Source of the DNA: Glandiceps talaboti
Taxonomy: Eukaryota > Hemichordata > Enteropneusta > Spengelidae
Length of the DNA: 64,000 nt
Direction: 5' to 3'
Assembly: GCF_964340395.1 (NCBI RefSeq)
Contig: NC_135553.1
Location: 19,718,849-19,782,848 of the forward strand
The notes under the pieces were generated by a model. That model had not been told where the DNA came from. It worked only from the letters and a program-made list of their open reading frames with translations, and ran no database searches. Below, piece by piece: positions 45,701 through 58,214 of this stretch. Position 1 is the stretch's first letter. Every line of letters starts with the position of its first letter. The position numbers and the translations under genes are program-made.

Positions 45701-46620
45701 CTATAGCTAATTAATGAATATCAATGATTATGCAAATTAATCATATATTATGCAAGTTACGCCAATCATAGTGTCTATAACACATATCAGTAAATCAATC
45801 TTAAATTTAATATTGCTTGGAGGTTGGTGAAGTTTTAGCTGCCATTTATGACATATCCCGAATTGGTAAATGCTATTAATTATGTAAATAAGTGTTTAAG
45901 TATGCAAGTCATGCCCATCGCATCTATAGGACATTTCAGAGAGGTTTAGATACACGTTAGAACACGTACGCCTACGGGAGCATTATCGTGCAGGCGTACA
46001 CGTAATGACGTGTACAAAATTGTGTTAAGTTATGCGTTCAGAATACAAACGTGAAAGACATTGGAATGTGCACTCGCGCGTTGACATCTTCTGTCCAGAA
46101 GGCCAAACATATGACTGTTTTCTAAACATATCGGTATTTTTGCCATTTTTCCCAGACTACCCAAACGGAAAACTGAACAATTGTTTACAGTTATGCTTTC
46201 GAACTTTGATATCAAATATATTACATTTAAAAGAGGAAAATGAGAAAAACGTAAGAAGTATTTACATTTACGTGTAGTCCGCCAATATGACGTAGCATCG
46301 TCTGATAGAGAACGCCTGGGTTGCTTCGAATCAGGTGACTATGACGCTACGTGTAAATACCCGCGTCTAAACCTCTCTATTATCCACATACGCCACCACG
46401 TTTTGTAACACTCTGAGCAATAATGGAATATGTACATTATTTTTGTAACCTCTACTTGATATATCTCCTGAATTATGCAAATTAGAATGCAGTATGTAAG
46501 TCGTGAAATTGTTAGCAACAGATGTTAATATATCAGCTAATAGATCATTCTCATTAATTATGCAAATTACTGATGGAATTAGCAATCCACACCAATCACA
46601 TCCATAGACACATGGGTAAT
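45701..46620. repeat. Degenerate repeat with ATTATGCAAATT units, interrupted by an insertion
   Basis: Units carry ATTATGCAAATTA and then TATGCAAGT(C/T)A(T/C)GCC and ATC...TCTATA. They are seen at about 45730-45785, 45880-45935, 46470-46510 and 46555-46615. The array is split by the element at 45938-46378. A related unit, TTAATTATGCAAATTGCTC, occurs at about 47768. Confidence 0.75.
45938..46378. mobile_element. 441-bp insertion with 13-bp perfect terminal inverted repeats
   Basis: AGAGAGGTTTAGA at 45938-45950 is the exact reverse complement of TCTAAACCTCTCT at 46366-46378. The element interrupts the ATTATGCAAATT array. Near its right end, GTATTTACATTTACGTGTAG (about 46258) and CTACGTGTAAATAC (about 46347) form a second inverted pair. 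I see no clear target duplication, so the superfamily is unknown. Confidence 0.72.
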
Positions 46621-46675
46621 GGTGTCGTCATCATCAAATTTGATGAATTCTGATGTATCCCTGCACCTAAGAAGA

Positions 46676-46837
46676 TGGACGGACGGACGGATGGACGGAG
46701 AGACAAACATACAGACAGACAGACAGATGCAGACACACACACACGTACGTACGTACATACATACATACATACATACATACATACATACATACATACATAC
46801 ATACATACATACATACATACGTACATACATACATTAC
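46676..46837. repeat. (GGAC)n, (ACAG)n, (CA)n and (CATA)n tail
   Basis: Successive short microsatellites directly follow the ATTATGCAAATT repeat. The final (CATA)n ends at the border of the 1.85-kb inverted-end element. A related order of AGAC, CACA and CATA follows the other ATTATGCAAATT unit at about 47900-47945. Confidence 0.85.
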
Positions 46838-48687
46838 GGAGCCTTCAGTATTTACAACAAGGGGGGGGGGAGGAATCAGGGGGGAGGGTCACATTTTACA
46901 AACCTGTTCTTGGGGAGGGTCATATTTTGCATTACAATATTTGGGGGAGGGTTACATTTTACAAGTTTTGTGACCAAATTGAAGATTGAATTATTGTAAA
47001 TTTGTTTTGTGTGTTTTGATATGTAAAAGTGAGATGAGCACTCAAACATTTATTTTTATGAGTACTTTACATGCCAAAATACAAAAATAACCAGATTTAT
47101 ACTGAATGCCTTCCATAAGGGTAGTCTTGCAATTTCATGATTCATGCAAGAAATTTAGCTCTACATCTGTGATTTTTTCAAGTCCCAGTGAAAGTTAGTT
47201 GTCAAAAACGTTGTTCAAATACCAGGAAAGCTTGCCATCCTGAACTGCACTCGGCTTTTGTGATCCCCTACCTACCCGGGATATGTACACCCGTTTCCAT
47301 GGCAAATAATAAATGAAATTGAAACCCGCAAAGCAATGCTATTACGCATCAGAATGTTTACTCACTTCATGGTATGGATCGTAATAGTTGAACAACTTTA
47401 ATTCAGTGAAGTGATAAGGTATTATTGCCCTACTTAGTCCCTGGGTAAAGTGTATACATTCTTGTTTCGATCCAGATTGACAGATGCATCATCTGCTCCA
47501 AATCATATACATGCATGAAAGGTGTGAAGTGAGCAGACGATCGTGACTGTGTATTTTTGTAATAAAGCTTACAGATGATGTGTATTTTCAGTGCTCACCT
47601 CCTTGCTTTGATGTAATAATCTTCAGATTCAATGAAAATATCAATACAAACACTTCTCAGTGTAGAACGACAGCGTGTATCCATTCTGTAGCTTCCTGGT
47701 TTACCTTACATTGACGTTGGTGGCGCACTTTCGAAATGAAGCATGTGTGCGACCAGACGATCGATCGATTAATTATGCAAATTGCTCATTAATATTAATG
47801 GTATTTTTATCAAAATTTAATCAGTTCTTACCATTACTCAACGGAACAGTTGTACTACATTTTGTTTGAATTGAGCCAGCCGTTTTGGAGAAAACGATGA
47901 CAAAGATAGACACACAGACAGACACACACACACATACATACACACAGACTTTCACCCACTAATACATCTCTTCCTTACGGAAGAAACAATACAAATATTG
48001 TAAGAGAATTGTTAAATAAAATGATGCATTTTGTTGAGTGTACCATCTCACTTTATCACTCACACTGTCCGTGAATGTTGTTGTTAAAATATGATGGTGA
48101 TGATGATGATGACGACGACGGCGATGATGATGATTTAGTTTTGAATGTCATAGAGAACACGGACAGTGATACATGTACTGACTCAAGTAGTAACAGTGAG
48201 TCAGATTAGAGTGACACTGATAATGGCAATACTCAAGGTGAAGGTGATGATGATGATGACAATGATATCAGGTAACTTTTACAGGTGACCAGATCAGACA
48301 GAGTATGCACAACATGGAAAGCATGTATTATATACTAACTAGATTGTGTATGATTATAAGAGAAATGTCACTAGCCAGTTTTTTTTTACTGTTTTTCACT
48401 TTATATGTACAAATATTGATTTTTTTTTACTGTTTGTCACTTTGTATGTACAAATATTGCATTCTAATATAGAGTCAAAATCATTTAATTTGTATTGTAT
48501 ACATATAATGGGAATATTGATTAACGTTCAGTATATGCAATTGTCAAGGGGAGGGTCATGTTTTAAAAAATGGGACAAAGGGGAGGTTCACTTTTTACAA
48601 ATGGAGAATGGGGGGAGGGTCGTGTTTTTCTTAACAGACCATGTGTGATTTCCTCCGGTGCTCCCCGTTGTAAATACTGAAGGCTCC
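46838..48687. mobile_element. 1.85-kb element with 21-bp perfect inverted ends, inside a CATA microsatellite
   Basis: Positions 46838-46858 (GGAGCCTTCAG...) are the exact reverse complement of 48667-48687. Both outer flanks are CATA microsatellite in the same orientation, with TTAC immediately at each side (46834-46837 and 48689-48692). This fits insertion into a CATA array with a four-base duplication. Inside are G-rich blocks GGGGAGGGTCA(C/T)ATTTTAC near both ends, in direct orientation, and a (GATGAT/GACGAC) run at 48090-48135. No frame over about 100 codons and no transposase are present. Confidence 0.7.
47768..47990 (+). repeat. Retroposon-like tail with AGAC/CACA microsatellite and CTTACGGAAG end
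   Basis: The order is TTAATTATGCAAATTGCTC, GAATTGAGCCAGCCGTTTTG, GACAAAGATAGACACACAGA, then CATA/CACA units, then TTCCTTACGGAAG at 47971-47983. The same order, in weaker form, ends at 48926-48939 (TTCTCTTACAGAAG). The class of repeat is not known to me. Confidence 0.55.
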
Positions 48688-48688
48688 C

Positions 48689-48779
<91 letters not shown>

Positions 48780-48845
48780 TACATACATACATACATACAT
48801 ACATACATACAATACATACATACATACATACACACATACTACTTA
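48688..48845. repeat. (CATA)n / (CA)n microsatellite
   Basis: CATA units to about 48737, (CA)n to about 48775, then CATA again with small interruptions. Confidence 0.96.
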
Positions 48846-49953
48846 CATATATACATACAGGCGGGCAGACATATGCGCAGACAGACAGACAGAGACAGGG
48901 ACTAACAAAAACCATAGCATTACCTTTCTCTTACAGAAGAAATAAATGCAAACTTCATAGATCATATCAGTGACTTAAGACTCATCCATTTATCTTCAGT
49001 AAATTGACGCAAAAGCGATTGAAACTGTCTGGCTTCGACCTTCGTCGATCAATCACCTCTATGCGTACAGTTACGGTGCACAACATTATTTGCCCACTGA
49101 ATAAAGTCTAAACTTTAAAGACTACGGCATGTATATAGTATAATTAGTTGACGTGTGATTAACACACATGTACAGGTATCAACGGCATCCTCTATTGCTA
49201 CAGTAACTCGTGAAAGCGAGCTTTGAATTAAGATTGTAAATGCTGACACAGTCAGTATAAACATTGAAAAATAATCTATTGCTCGAAATGTATATTTTTA
49301 ACACTTTAAAAAAAAAATTTTTTTTGAATGTTTAGATTCTCTACATTTTGGTTCTACAGATCATCACTGCCTATATTCGAAATAAGAACAATCTTGAGTT
49401 TAAATTGAATGGAGAAAGTACTTTTAGAGTGTATATTGTACTAAACCGATTATTCATTCAATTCCTCCAATACACTTAGAATTCATGGCCAGTGACTTCA
49501 ACGGTGTCAATTCATTTCTTCAGCTTTAACATCAGTTAGTCGCTAATACAACACATATTTTAACTCTACAGTCTGTACTCAATATGACTTTATTACGAAA
49601 TCTGAACATGTCAGAGTACACATTCTCACATGGGCTAACCAGTCAATGGAGACGTGACTATAGTATACAATTAACCCAATCACCGCCAATATCAACAAAC
49701 TACACATGTACAGCGTGTACACATATGGCTTGTGTAGTTTTACATTGATCTGTCGGAAGTCGACGACCATCCGACCGTCCACTACATACCAGACGAAATA
49801 AATCTCACAGTCATTATTTAAGTTTGAATTGTTTATTTGTATAATATATTGTGTCGTGTTGAAATTTACGTTTCTTTATCAACGTTTGTAAATAGTATTT
49901 TTGTGTTTTCTTTTCAGTGCATGCACTTCACGCTACCTGTAATGCAACTACTT
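48846..49953. other. Intergenic DNA
   Basis: No supported gene. An ACAG tract lies at 48880-48895. Confidence 0.45.
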
Positions 49954-50622
<669 letters not shown>

Positions 50623-51606
50623 AATTGAGAAAAACACTGGATAATGACAGATTGAGTCAAGGTCTTAACTGTGTATAAAAAACGTCACCAAATACACAAA
50701 ATAGCAGAGAAATTCAGTCCAAACAACTATCCTTGGGGAGAGATTTACAACCATTTTTTTATTTCATGACGACATACACAATTATAGCTTGGTAAAGCCA
50801 GTATATGAGCACTTATAATGTTAAATAGTTTCTCCCTATAGTTGATCAACTTTATAAATGGTGGTATTAGCTAATAAGCTAATGAAAAAATTGAGAGTTT
50901 GATGTGGTCGACATCTATCGCTCCAGTATGCTAGATTTATTTACTGACATATACCGGAATGTACATCTAAAATTAGCGTTAATTGATTAATTGATTCGTT
51001 TAATAAATACCAGTATACCACGTTTGTAATTTGCCAACGACTAGCTAGCATCACATTCTGCGGAGTTTCCCCTACTGTGCCATCGTTACACGAGCTTCTT
51101 CATTCCAAGTTGACATACTGCTTGATCACGAATCTTGGCAAATTCTGGGTCAAGTTTTAAAAGCCCCCGCGTGTAAACAAGTTAGATGTCATTCTCGTAT
51201 TTCTCCATGAGTCAGCTTTTATCTCTCCTTGTCTAAATGTAAATATATCTGCACGACCTCTTGCATGTGATTAGTTCCTGTACGCAGGCAGGATGCTCGT
51301 TACTCGCAATGACCCCCTGGACACGAGATTAGGAAAGATAGACCCAACCTAACTGCAGTAAACTAGAATATTCAAGCAATTTAAATATCTCACGGACAAT
51401 AAATATTACAAGGGCAGAATGACCGAATTGCGATTGTTGACATTGTTTCTACATTAATGTATTAAACTGAAATCACAGTAATGTTCTCTATTCCCATCAA
51501 TTACGTTTTTATTGCCTCGTATAAATAAACCATTAAACAGTTTTATAGTTTAAAATAAACAGAAGCATTTTACCTCAGTAATGTATCAATATACATCTGT
51601 GTTGGC
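50623..51606. other. Intergenic DNA
   Basis: No supported gene. Confidence 0.45.
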
Positions 51607-51824
51607 CACATACATACATACATACATACATACATACATACATACATACACACATACATACATACATACATACATACATACATACATACATACATACACA
51701 CACACATACATACATACATACATACATACATACATACATACATACATACATACATACATACATACATACATACATACATACGAACATACATACATACATA
51801 CATGTACATACATACATACATACA

Positions 51825-51857
<33 letters not shown>

Positions 51858-51912
51858 GCATGTATATACGTACACACCAGCACACACATACACACACACA
51901 TACATACATACA

Positions 51913-51948
<36 letters not shown>

Positions 51949-52424
51949 TGCATGCATATACGTACACACCAGCACACACATACACACACACATACATACA
52001 TACATACATACATACATACATACATACATACATACATACATACATACATACATACATACATACATACATACATACATACATACGAACATACACACATACA
52101 TACATACATACATACATGTACATACATACATACATACATACATACATACATACATACATACATGCATATATGCATGCATATACGTACACACCAGCACACA
52201 CACACACACACACACATACATACATACATACATACATACATACATACATACACACACATACACACACACATATACATACATACATACATACATACATACA
52301 TACATACATACATACATACATACATACAAGCACACACACATACATGTGTACATAGTACATACATACATACATACACATACATACATACATGCATACATAC
52401 ATACATACATACATACATGCATGA
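51607..52424. repeat. About 0.8-kb (CATA)n microsatellite with higher-order repeats
   Basis: CATA units throughout. A distinctive block, ATACGTACACACCAGCACAC, occurs at about 51866, 51959 and 52181. A second marker, CGAACATACA, occurs near 51781 and 52082. The spacing of about 300 bp between marker copies shows that long segments of the microsatellite were duplicated as blocks. Confidence 0.95.
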
Positions 52425-52572
52425 TTGAATGTTAATCATGTTTGCATCGTACAGCCCAACCCTTCCAATTCATTTGGGGGTCTGAAATTCTAATCATGCT
52501 TTTGAAGTCTCACTGTCGGAAGAATTAAAAACCCAAAAAGAATTGTACCTGTTTTCTGGCTGTAGCTACATT
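52425..52572. other. Intergenic spacer
   Basis: Nothing recognisable. Confidence 0.4.
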
Positions 52573-52800
52573 AGTCCCCGCCAGACGAAGTCCGGACGGG
52601 GACTTATGGATTGGGTTCCGTCTATCCGTCCGTCTGTCCGCAGCCGTTTCTTGGAGATGCCTGGACCGATTTGTTTCAAACTTGGTACAGGGGCTATACT
52701 ATGGCATACATATGCACGTCAATTTGTTTTATGATACAATCAAATATGTTAGGGAATACTGAGAGCAAAATTATTGTGATCAGTTGGTATGTTTTTTTTT
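52573..52800 (+). mobile_element. SINE/MITE-like dispersed repeat starting AGTCCCCG
   Basis: AGTCCCCG at 52573-52580 pairs perfectly with CGGGGACT at 52597-52604, a small hairpin at the left end. It is followed by TCCGTCCGTCTGTCCG and then GGAGATGCCTGGACCGATTT. I have an impression of having seen this sequence as a dispersed repeat in marine invertebrates, but cannot verify it. The right border is uncertain. Confidence 0.5.
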
Positions 52801-53106
52801 ACCCTGATCAATCACAGACAATCATAGTTATGTCTTGCCATTAAACCTGTCTCATAACATTATATATTTCCTACAATTTCATAGATTTACGACTAGAAGT
52901 TATGATCAATCATAGATTTACTACATCCATTTCCTACACTGTCAGTGGTATGAAGCTCTGGCTCTTAGAATGGCTACTCCCAAAACGTTAGCTATTTATA
53001 TATCTTTCATTCTTTTGGACCGTCTACATTTTGTCTCACACATTTTTTTTTGTCTCATACTTGATTGCCATGAACAGGCAAAGTCAACGGTATTCGTGCA
53101 CCTCAC
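52801..53106. other. Intergenic DNA
   Basis: Nothing supported. Confidence 0.4.
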
Positions 53107-53346
53107 CCCCAATTTCTCAAATCGTCCCATTTCAACTCGCCCTAATTTCAACTCCCTCCGTTTTCAATTCGTCCCAATTTCAACTCGTCCCATTTTCAAC
53201 TAGCCCCAATATCAAGCCTTCACATTCTTTCAAAAATCACGTAGAAAAGTAAAAAGCACTGTACATCCAATATAGTGACTTTTCAGTTTTGTTTGTTGAC
53301 ACTTGGGCGAGTTGAAATGGGACGACTTGAAATTGGGACGAACTGA
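53107..53346. repeat. 16-bp minisatellite with an inverted partner (hairpin)
   Basis: About seven units of the form CCCAATTTCAACTCGT lie at 53107-53216. About three inverted units (GAGTTGAAATGGGACGA...) lie at 53308-53345. A unique stretch of about 90 bases separates them, so the region can form a long stem. Confidence 0.88.
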
Positions 53347-53700
53347 TCCGTCACCGTAGGATCAAAGGCATATTTGTGGTGACAGCGATCTAAGCAAGTT
53401 GCAACAAATTTACTTATAGACAAAACTCGTATAAATCGGTGTCGCTATAGATTTGAAAATAATAGTTGAATACGATACCTAAAGGGAGTCTTAAAACAAA
53501 CTAATCCGATGAATTCGACACTTCGAGGGAATATTTAAAGACATGGTTAGTGTTTGGTTAGAAATTTGAGTAGCCTTGTATTTCCAAGACATTAATAGAC
53601 TGGTATGTACTATTACAATTCCTGTCAGTTTTATGAATACACACTTACTAGGCACGTCAGTCAATCGTATGACGGTTATATTAATTATGGTTATCAACCG
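53347..53700. other. Intergenic DNA
   Basis: No supported gene. Confidence 0.4.
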
Positions 53701-53929
53701 AACATACATACATGCACACATACACACATACATACACACACACACACACACATACATACATACATACATACATACATACATACATACATACAATGTACAT
53801 ACATACATACATACATACATACATACATACATACATACATACAGACACACATACACACATACACATACATACATACATACATACATACATACATACATAC
53901 ATACATACATACATACATACATACATACC
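53701..53929. repeat. (CATA)n / (CACA)n microsatellite
   Basis: CATA units with several CACA stretches and single-base interruptions near 53791 and 53842. Confidence 0.97.
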
Positions 53930-54790
53930 AGCTGAGAGAAAGTCAAACTACCCATTTATCCTATAATGTCACAAAAGAATATGTCGGGAGCTTTTAGAAA
54001 ATGTGTATGTTTTATGGTGTGTTGCGATTTATAGCTTGATTAGGAAGCTTTATTTATAAAATGAGATCAATCTGTTTATATGGTCTATTATTATAACAGT
54101 CAAGTCTAGCATTACATATATGACATCTCCACTGTGGATGGTATGCAATATGCGTATTTAAACAGCTCCAATTTAAACAGTAATTAAAGTTTATTTCATT
54201 CCACTCGGAACTGCCCTGACGGCGACCACCACCACGTACGTACCTCCATGTTTTATAGCCCAATTAAGCCAAACCAGACAACTCCAGTATCAATCATCAG
54301 CAATCTTCAGGGACATGAAACAGAAGGCTTCATAGAAAAAAAAGTAGGTCAGACTACGTGACACCAAAATGACTTGGTTGACCGTTGCTATTACAAATTC
54401 AACACCGTAGCAGCATGGATTTGACCAAAAATCATAACAGCACAAGATAAATGTATATTTTGAAATTCAATGACTTGTGCCTAGAAAATCATGGCAATTT
54501 TAGTGATTAATGTCACCAAGGGATTTTCTTTTACTGTAACAACAGATGTATGGAGTAATTGTGGATTTGTTGATGATCGTCACGCTTGGCAAATATAGAT
54601 TTAATTGTCATATTTCAAACTGAACATTAGGCGGACTTGTCAAATCCAAAATGTTATGACTCTTTCGTACTTGTAATGCAACCAATTCAAAGTATGAATA
54701 ATGGTAGATCCTACTTGAGTTCATGTGATCTGTTGTGAACATGTATTTCGCGTGCATGAATGCAAACCTATATACATCATAATATATATA

Positions 54791-54794
<4 letters not shown>
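53930..54794. other. Intergenic DNA
   Basis: No supported gene. Confidence 0.45.
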
Positions 54795-54852
<58 letters not shown>

Positions 54853-55064
54853 CAAATGGTAGTATGTATCAACTTCGTCTATATGTATTTGTGTGTGTGT
54901 GCCCCTAGTATATAATTACATTTAAATAATTATATATATAAGTATATTTATACACATACACAAACTATGTACATATATACAAAATTATATTATATATAAT
55001 ATATGTACAAAATCATGTATACGTTATATATAATATACATACCATATATATGCATGTATAACTA

Positions 55065-55153
<89 letters not shown>

Positions 55154-55181
55154 CAAATACTAGTATGAGTCAACTTCGTCT
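54795..55181. repeat. Duplicated (AT)n unit, about 301-bp period
   Basis: Two long (AT)n runs (about 54791-54846 and 55071-55148) are each followed by ATAATATTCAAAT, then TAGTATG and CAACTTCGTCT. The shared segments are 54845-54880 and 55146-55181. The sequence between is further AT-rich, imperfectly palindromic DNA. Confidence 0.92.
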
Positions 55182-56118
55182 CGGAAGAGGTGTTTTGAAC
55201 GTTCATTGTCTAAATGTAGTATGATTTAGCAAACTAAATGATGATGACAAGGTTTGGAACCTTTTATTCAAATTCTTTTGCGATTTTGTAGTATTTTACA
55301 ACAGCTTGCGTAAAATTAATTATTTCATGGCTATCCCAAGGACACATGAAATGTATTTCTGATTGGCTCGCAGCAACGTTATCGGTTGATCAGTTTATGA
55401 TGACCACAGCTATTTCACTCTCTCGATGTGTTGAAATATGCATATACTGTAGCAACCTACAAATTTAAGATTACACACACTCGTCATTTTGAGTGGGGGA
55501 GAGGGATTGGCATGTGATCTGTGATTGGTCGATTTATCTGCCATGCACATGCTCATCCGCCAACCAAGTAGCTGAGTCAGACACCTCAATCGACTTGATA
55601 CGTGCTGATCGTGTTGTATACATCAAGTATGACGTACTGAGACGGGACTATTGTATACAGCGATCTGTTTTTATCTGACTTCATGATGGGATCTGCTTTA
55701 GTAACTCAATTGAATACATGCTAACACACACATCTCCATGAGTTGACCCTTCAGATGTGAAACTACCGGAAATTTCAAAAGCAGTATACGTTGCGGATTG
55801 TCTGCTAGGTGACGAATATATAAGGATAATGGAGTGGTTTTAAGCTCTGAATCAATGATGGAAGCGAATGAATTAACGGCACTCAGTGGATCTGTCCAGG
55901 TCGACCTGATTGAAATCAATACAAACCGTCAATAATTGGTACCGCTCTTGTCTACGTCAGCTGGTACGGTATGACATAGTCCCTGTCATTTTTCCAACGG
56001 GGAGATTATGTGCGATAATCGCTGCTTTCACTCTCTCATGAGGTCATCGCATTTGTTATCAGGATTGCCACCCTTCTGTTTTACCATTCGCTCTTTAGAT
56101 AGACGTCGAAACGTTTGC
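55182..56118. other. 5' flank of the two-exon membrane gene
   Basis: No supported exon. Short open frames here lack coding character. Confidence 0.45.
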
Positions 56119-56124
56119 TATATA
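56119..56124 (+). promoter_or_regulatory. Candidate TATA box
   Basis: TATATA lies 66 bases before the first ATG of the two-exon gene. Initiation about 30 bases downstream would leave a 5' UTR of roughly 35 bases. Position and sequence are the only support. Confidence 0.35.
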
Positions 56125-56184
56125 CTTTCGCTGCATGTGTGAGGGTCGCGAGTGTTGTGAACTTTCGCCGTCGCCTTCGGCGCG

Positions 56185-58214
56185 ATGAAAATGGAATCAC
56201 AGACGTCCGTGGAAAAGTTGAGAACCAGCGATTGTAAACCTATGAGACTTTACTCGAAGGAATCGCAAAATACCGACCGATGGAGTTATCAGCGACTCGT
56301 AGCTACTGCCTCGCTGGTCTTCCCTCTCCTCATATTCGGAGCAACGTTGATTACCCTGGGGTTCATAATCGCCAATTGGCTCATGCTTGGAATAGGTTTT
56401 GTGACTCTACTTGTGTCTGTGCTCTGTGCAATTGTCGTACGACTATGTGGGCGGACTCGGAAACAAATACCACCACCACCACCACCACCACCACAAGAAT
56501 CTTCCCCCAAAAGCAGGAACTTAAGCATTCCCTCAATCTACGAAGAGGCCCGCCTTTCGCTTACCAGTCCCCGGAAAACATCCTCTCTCCTCTATCTGCG
56601 ACCTATATCGTCGGAAGATTTACGGAGAATGTCAACGTCCAGCAGTGTATCACGCAAGCACTCTTTCCTCGTACCAAGCGAACAGGATCAGCATGCTTCC
56701 ATGGGCCTCTTTATTAGAGAAAATCGCCTTTCCGTTTCCTCGCATCTCTCTGTGGCGTCTGCTGCAGAGCTGAGGTAAGAATCAAACGTCTGCTATATTC
56801 GATACAATGATAACATACGTGCGTGCATATAAATATAATGATTTATTATTAGATATGCCTGAATATCCATTGTAATTTAATACCTGCACGTAAAGTCTAT
56901 GATTTTTTTAAAAACGTATCCGATTCGGTGCTAATATTTCATGGTCTGAAATATTGATCGCCAAATTCATACCAAAAAAAACTTTGACGATAGTAAATCA
57001 CTTTGAAAGACAACCAGGATAACATAACGGCAGTCTGTCTGGCAGCGGTGATACCATGACTACCACGTCAGAACGGCTATCATGGAACTTAAAAAAACAC
57101 CCAAAACATGGTGATATTACAAATGCACTGCTTTGATCATTTAGGAAATCATAAATAAATAACCTCTCTCTCTAAGCCTTATATATATATATATATATAT
57201 GCTTCACACGAAAATAACAAGCTGAGTTTTGATTAGTGTCAAATGAGGTCATAGCCACATAGTCTTGAGTCAGTGAGTGGTAATTTGTTATTTTTTCCCC
57301 AGCAGAATTACAGAGTGGCGTGTTTCCATTCTCTTCACCAGCAATCGCTGGTAAATCATTGAATAATACATTCGCGAGACTACTCTACTACTTCCAATTT
57401 CATCATGCTAAATCAAGACTTTACATCATAATAATAATATACAGAGCTAGAATTTCAAATTCTCCGTTCTCGATATAGTCAGGATCTGATGCAGATGGTA
57501 CTGAAAATGGATAGTGTGAGTGTGAGTGTGGGGGTGGGGGTGGGGTGGGATCAATGGATTATTACTCAAAGGACATAAGTTGCGTGTCATCATATTAAAA
57601 AAAACCCACACACATACACTGTCAGCCTCTTCGTCATCAATCATGCATGTTCTCCGCATTCTAATCATATTTAAACCTGTCAAATTCGAACCTTGTTGGC
57701 TCTCTTCGCTGGTTACTTGAGGCAGTTCATCAGATGACTATATTAGCATTCATACGAAAAATAGAACCAACTTTACAAGCATGTTATAAGACGAATAATT
57801 GATACCCTAGGCCTTAATAAAATATTATTTGCTTTGTGTATAAATCCATCGCAAAAAAAGCATATGTGCGTTGCCACGATCAGTTTTATTTGATTACGAA
57901 TTAATTTATCACGAAATAATAGCGTGTATATTTCTCTTTCTTGTTGCCATAGGCACTGGAAACCTAGTTCATCAGAGGATTTGATGATTGATACTGAAAC
58001 AACGAGTCCGAGGCGTGCTGACAGTCCTTCTAGAACATCCTGGCAAGTTGGTAGTCCCCCAAGTACACCCCGATGGGTAGAGACTCCTCCGAGCACACCA
58101 CGGCGAGTTGATACCCCTTGCATCGTGATCAACAACAATGAACCAAACAAACTTGATAATAATAGTGTCTCACTTGACGAGTTGCAGTTGAATCTTCACG
58201 AAACTGAGCTCTGA
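56185..58214 (+). CDS. Two-exon, 283-residue two-pass membrane protein with Ser/Pro-rich tail (unrecognised)
   Basis: Coding sequence is join(56185..56774, 57953..58214). The donor is GAG|GTAAGA; the acceptor is a pyrimidine-rich tract ending CCATAG; both split the codon for Arg197 in phase 2, giving an open 283-residue frame. Two hydrophobic segments (about 39-60 and 65-87) form a tight hairpin, followed by a basic stop-transfer stretch (RLCGRTRK) and eight prolines (96-103). The tail has many phosphorylatable sites: RRMS at 147-150, SSEDL twice (142 and 203), and repeated (S/T)PPSTPR at 231-247. The last four residues, ETEL, fit a class I PDZ ligand. The start at 56185 is the first ATG; the one at 56191 (AAAATGG) has the better Kozak context. 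The hairpin resembles that of the 37216 gene. The role is unknown; a scaffold-linked membrane adaptor is a guess. Confidence 0.86.
56775..57952 (+). other. Intron of the two-exon membrane gene
   Basis: 1178 bases, GT...AG. It holds a short (AT)n at about 57180-57200 and a GTGAGTGTGGGGGTGGGG stretch near 57520-57550. No other exon is supported. Confidence 0.85.

Noticed and set aside
51570-52439. Four open frames of 278-289 codons
   Set aside because: All are translations of the CATA microsatellite; length reflects absence of stops in CATA units.
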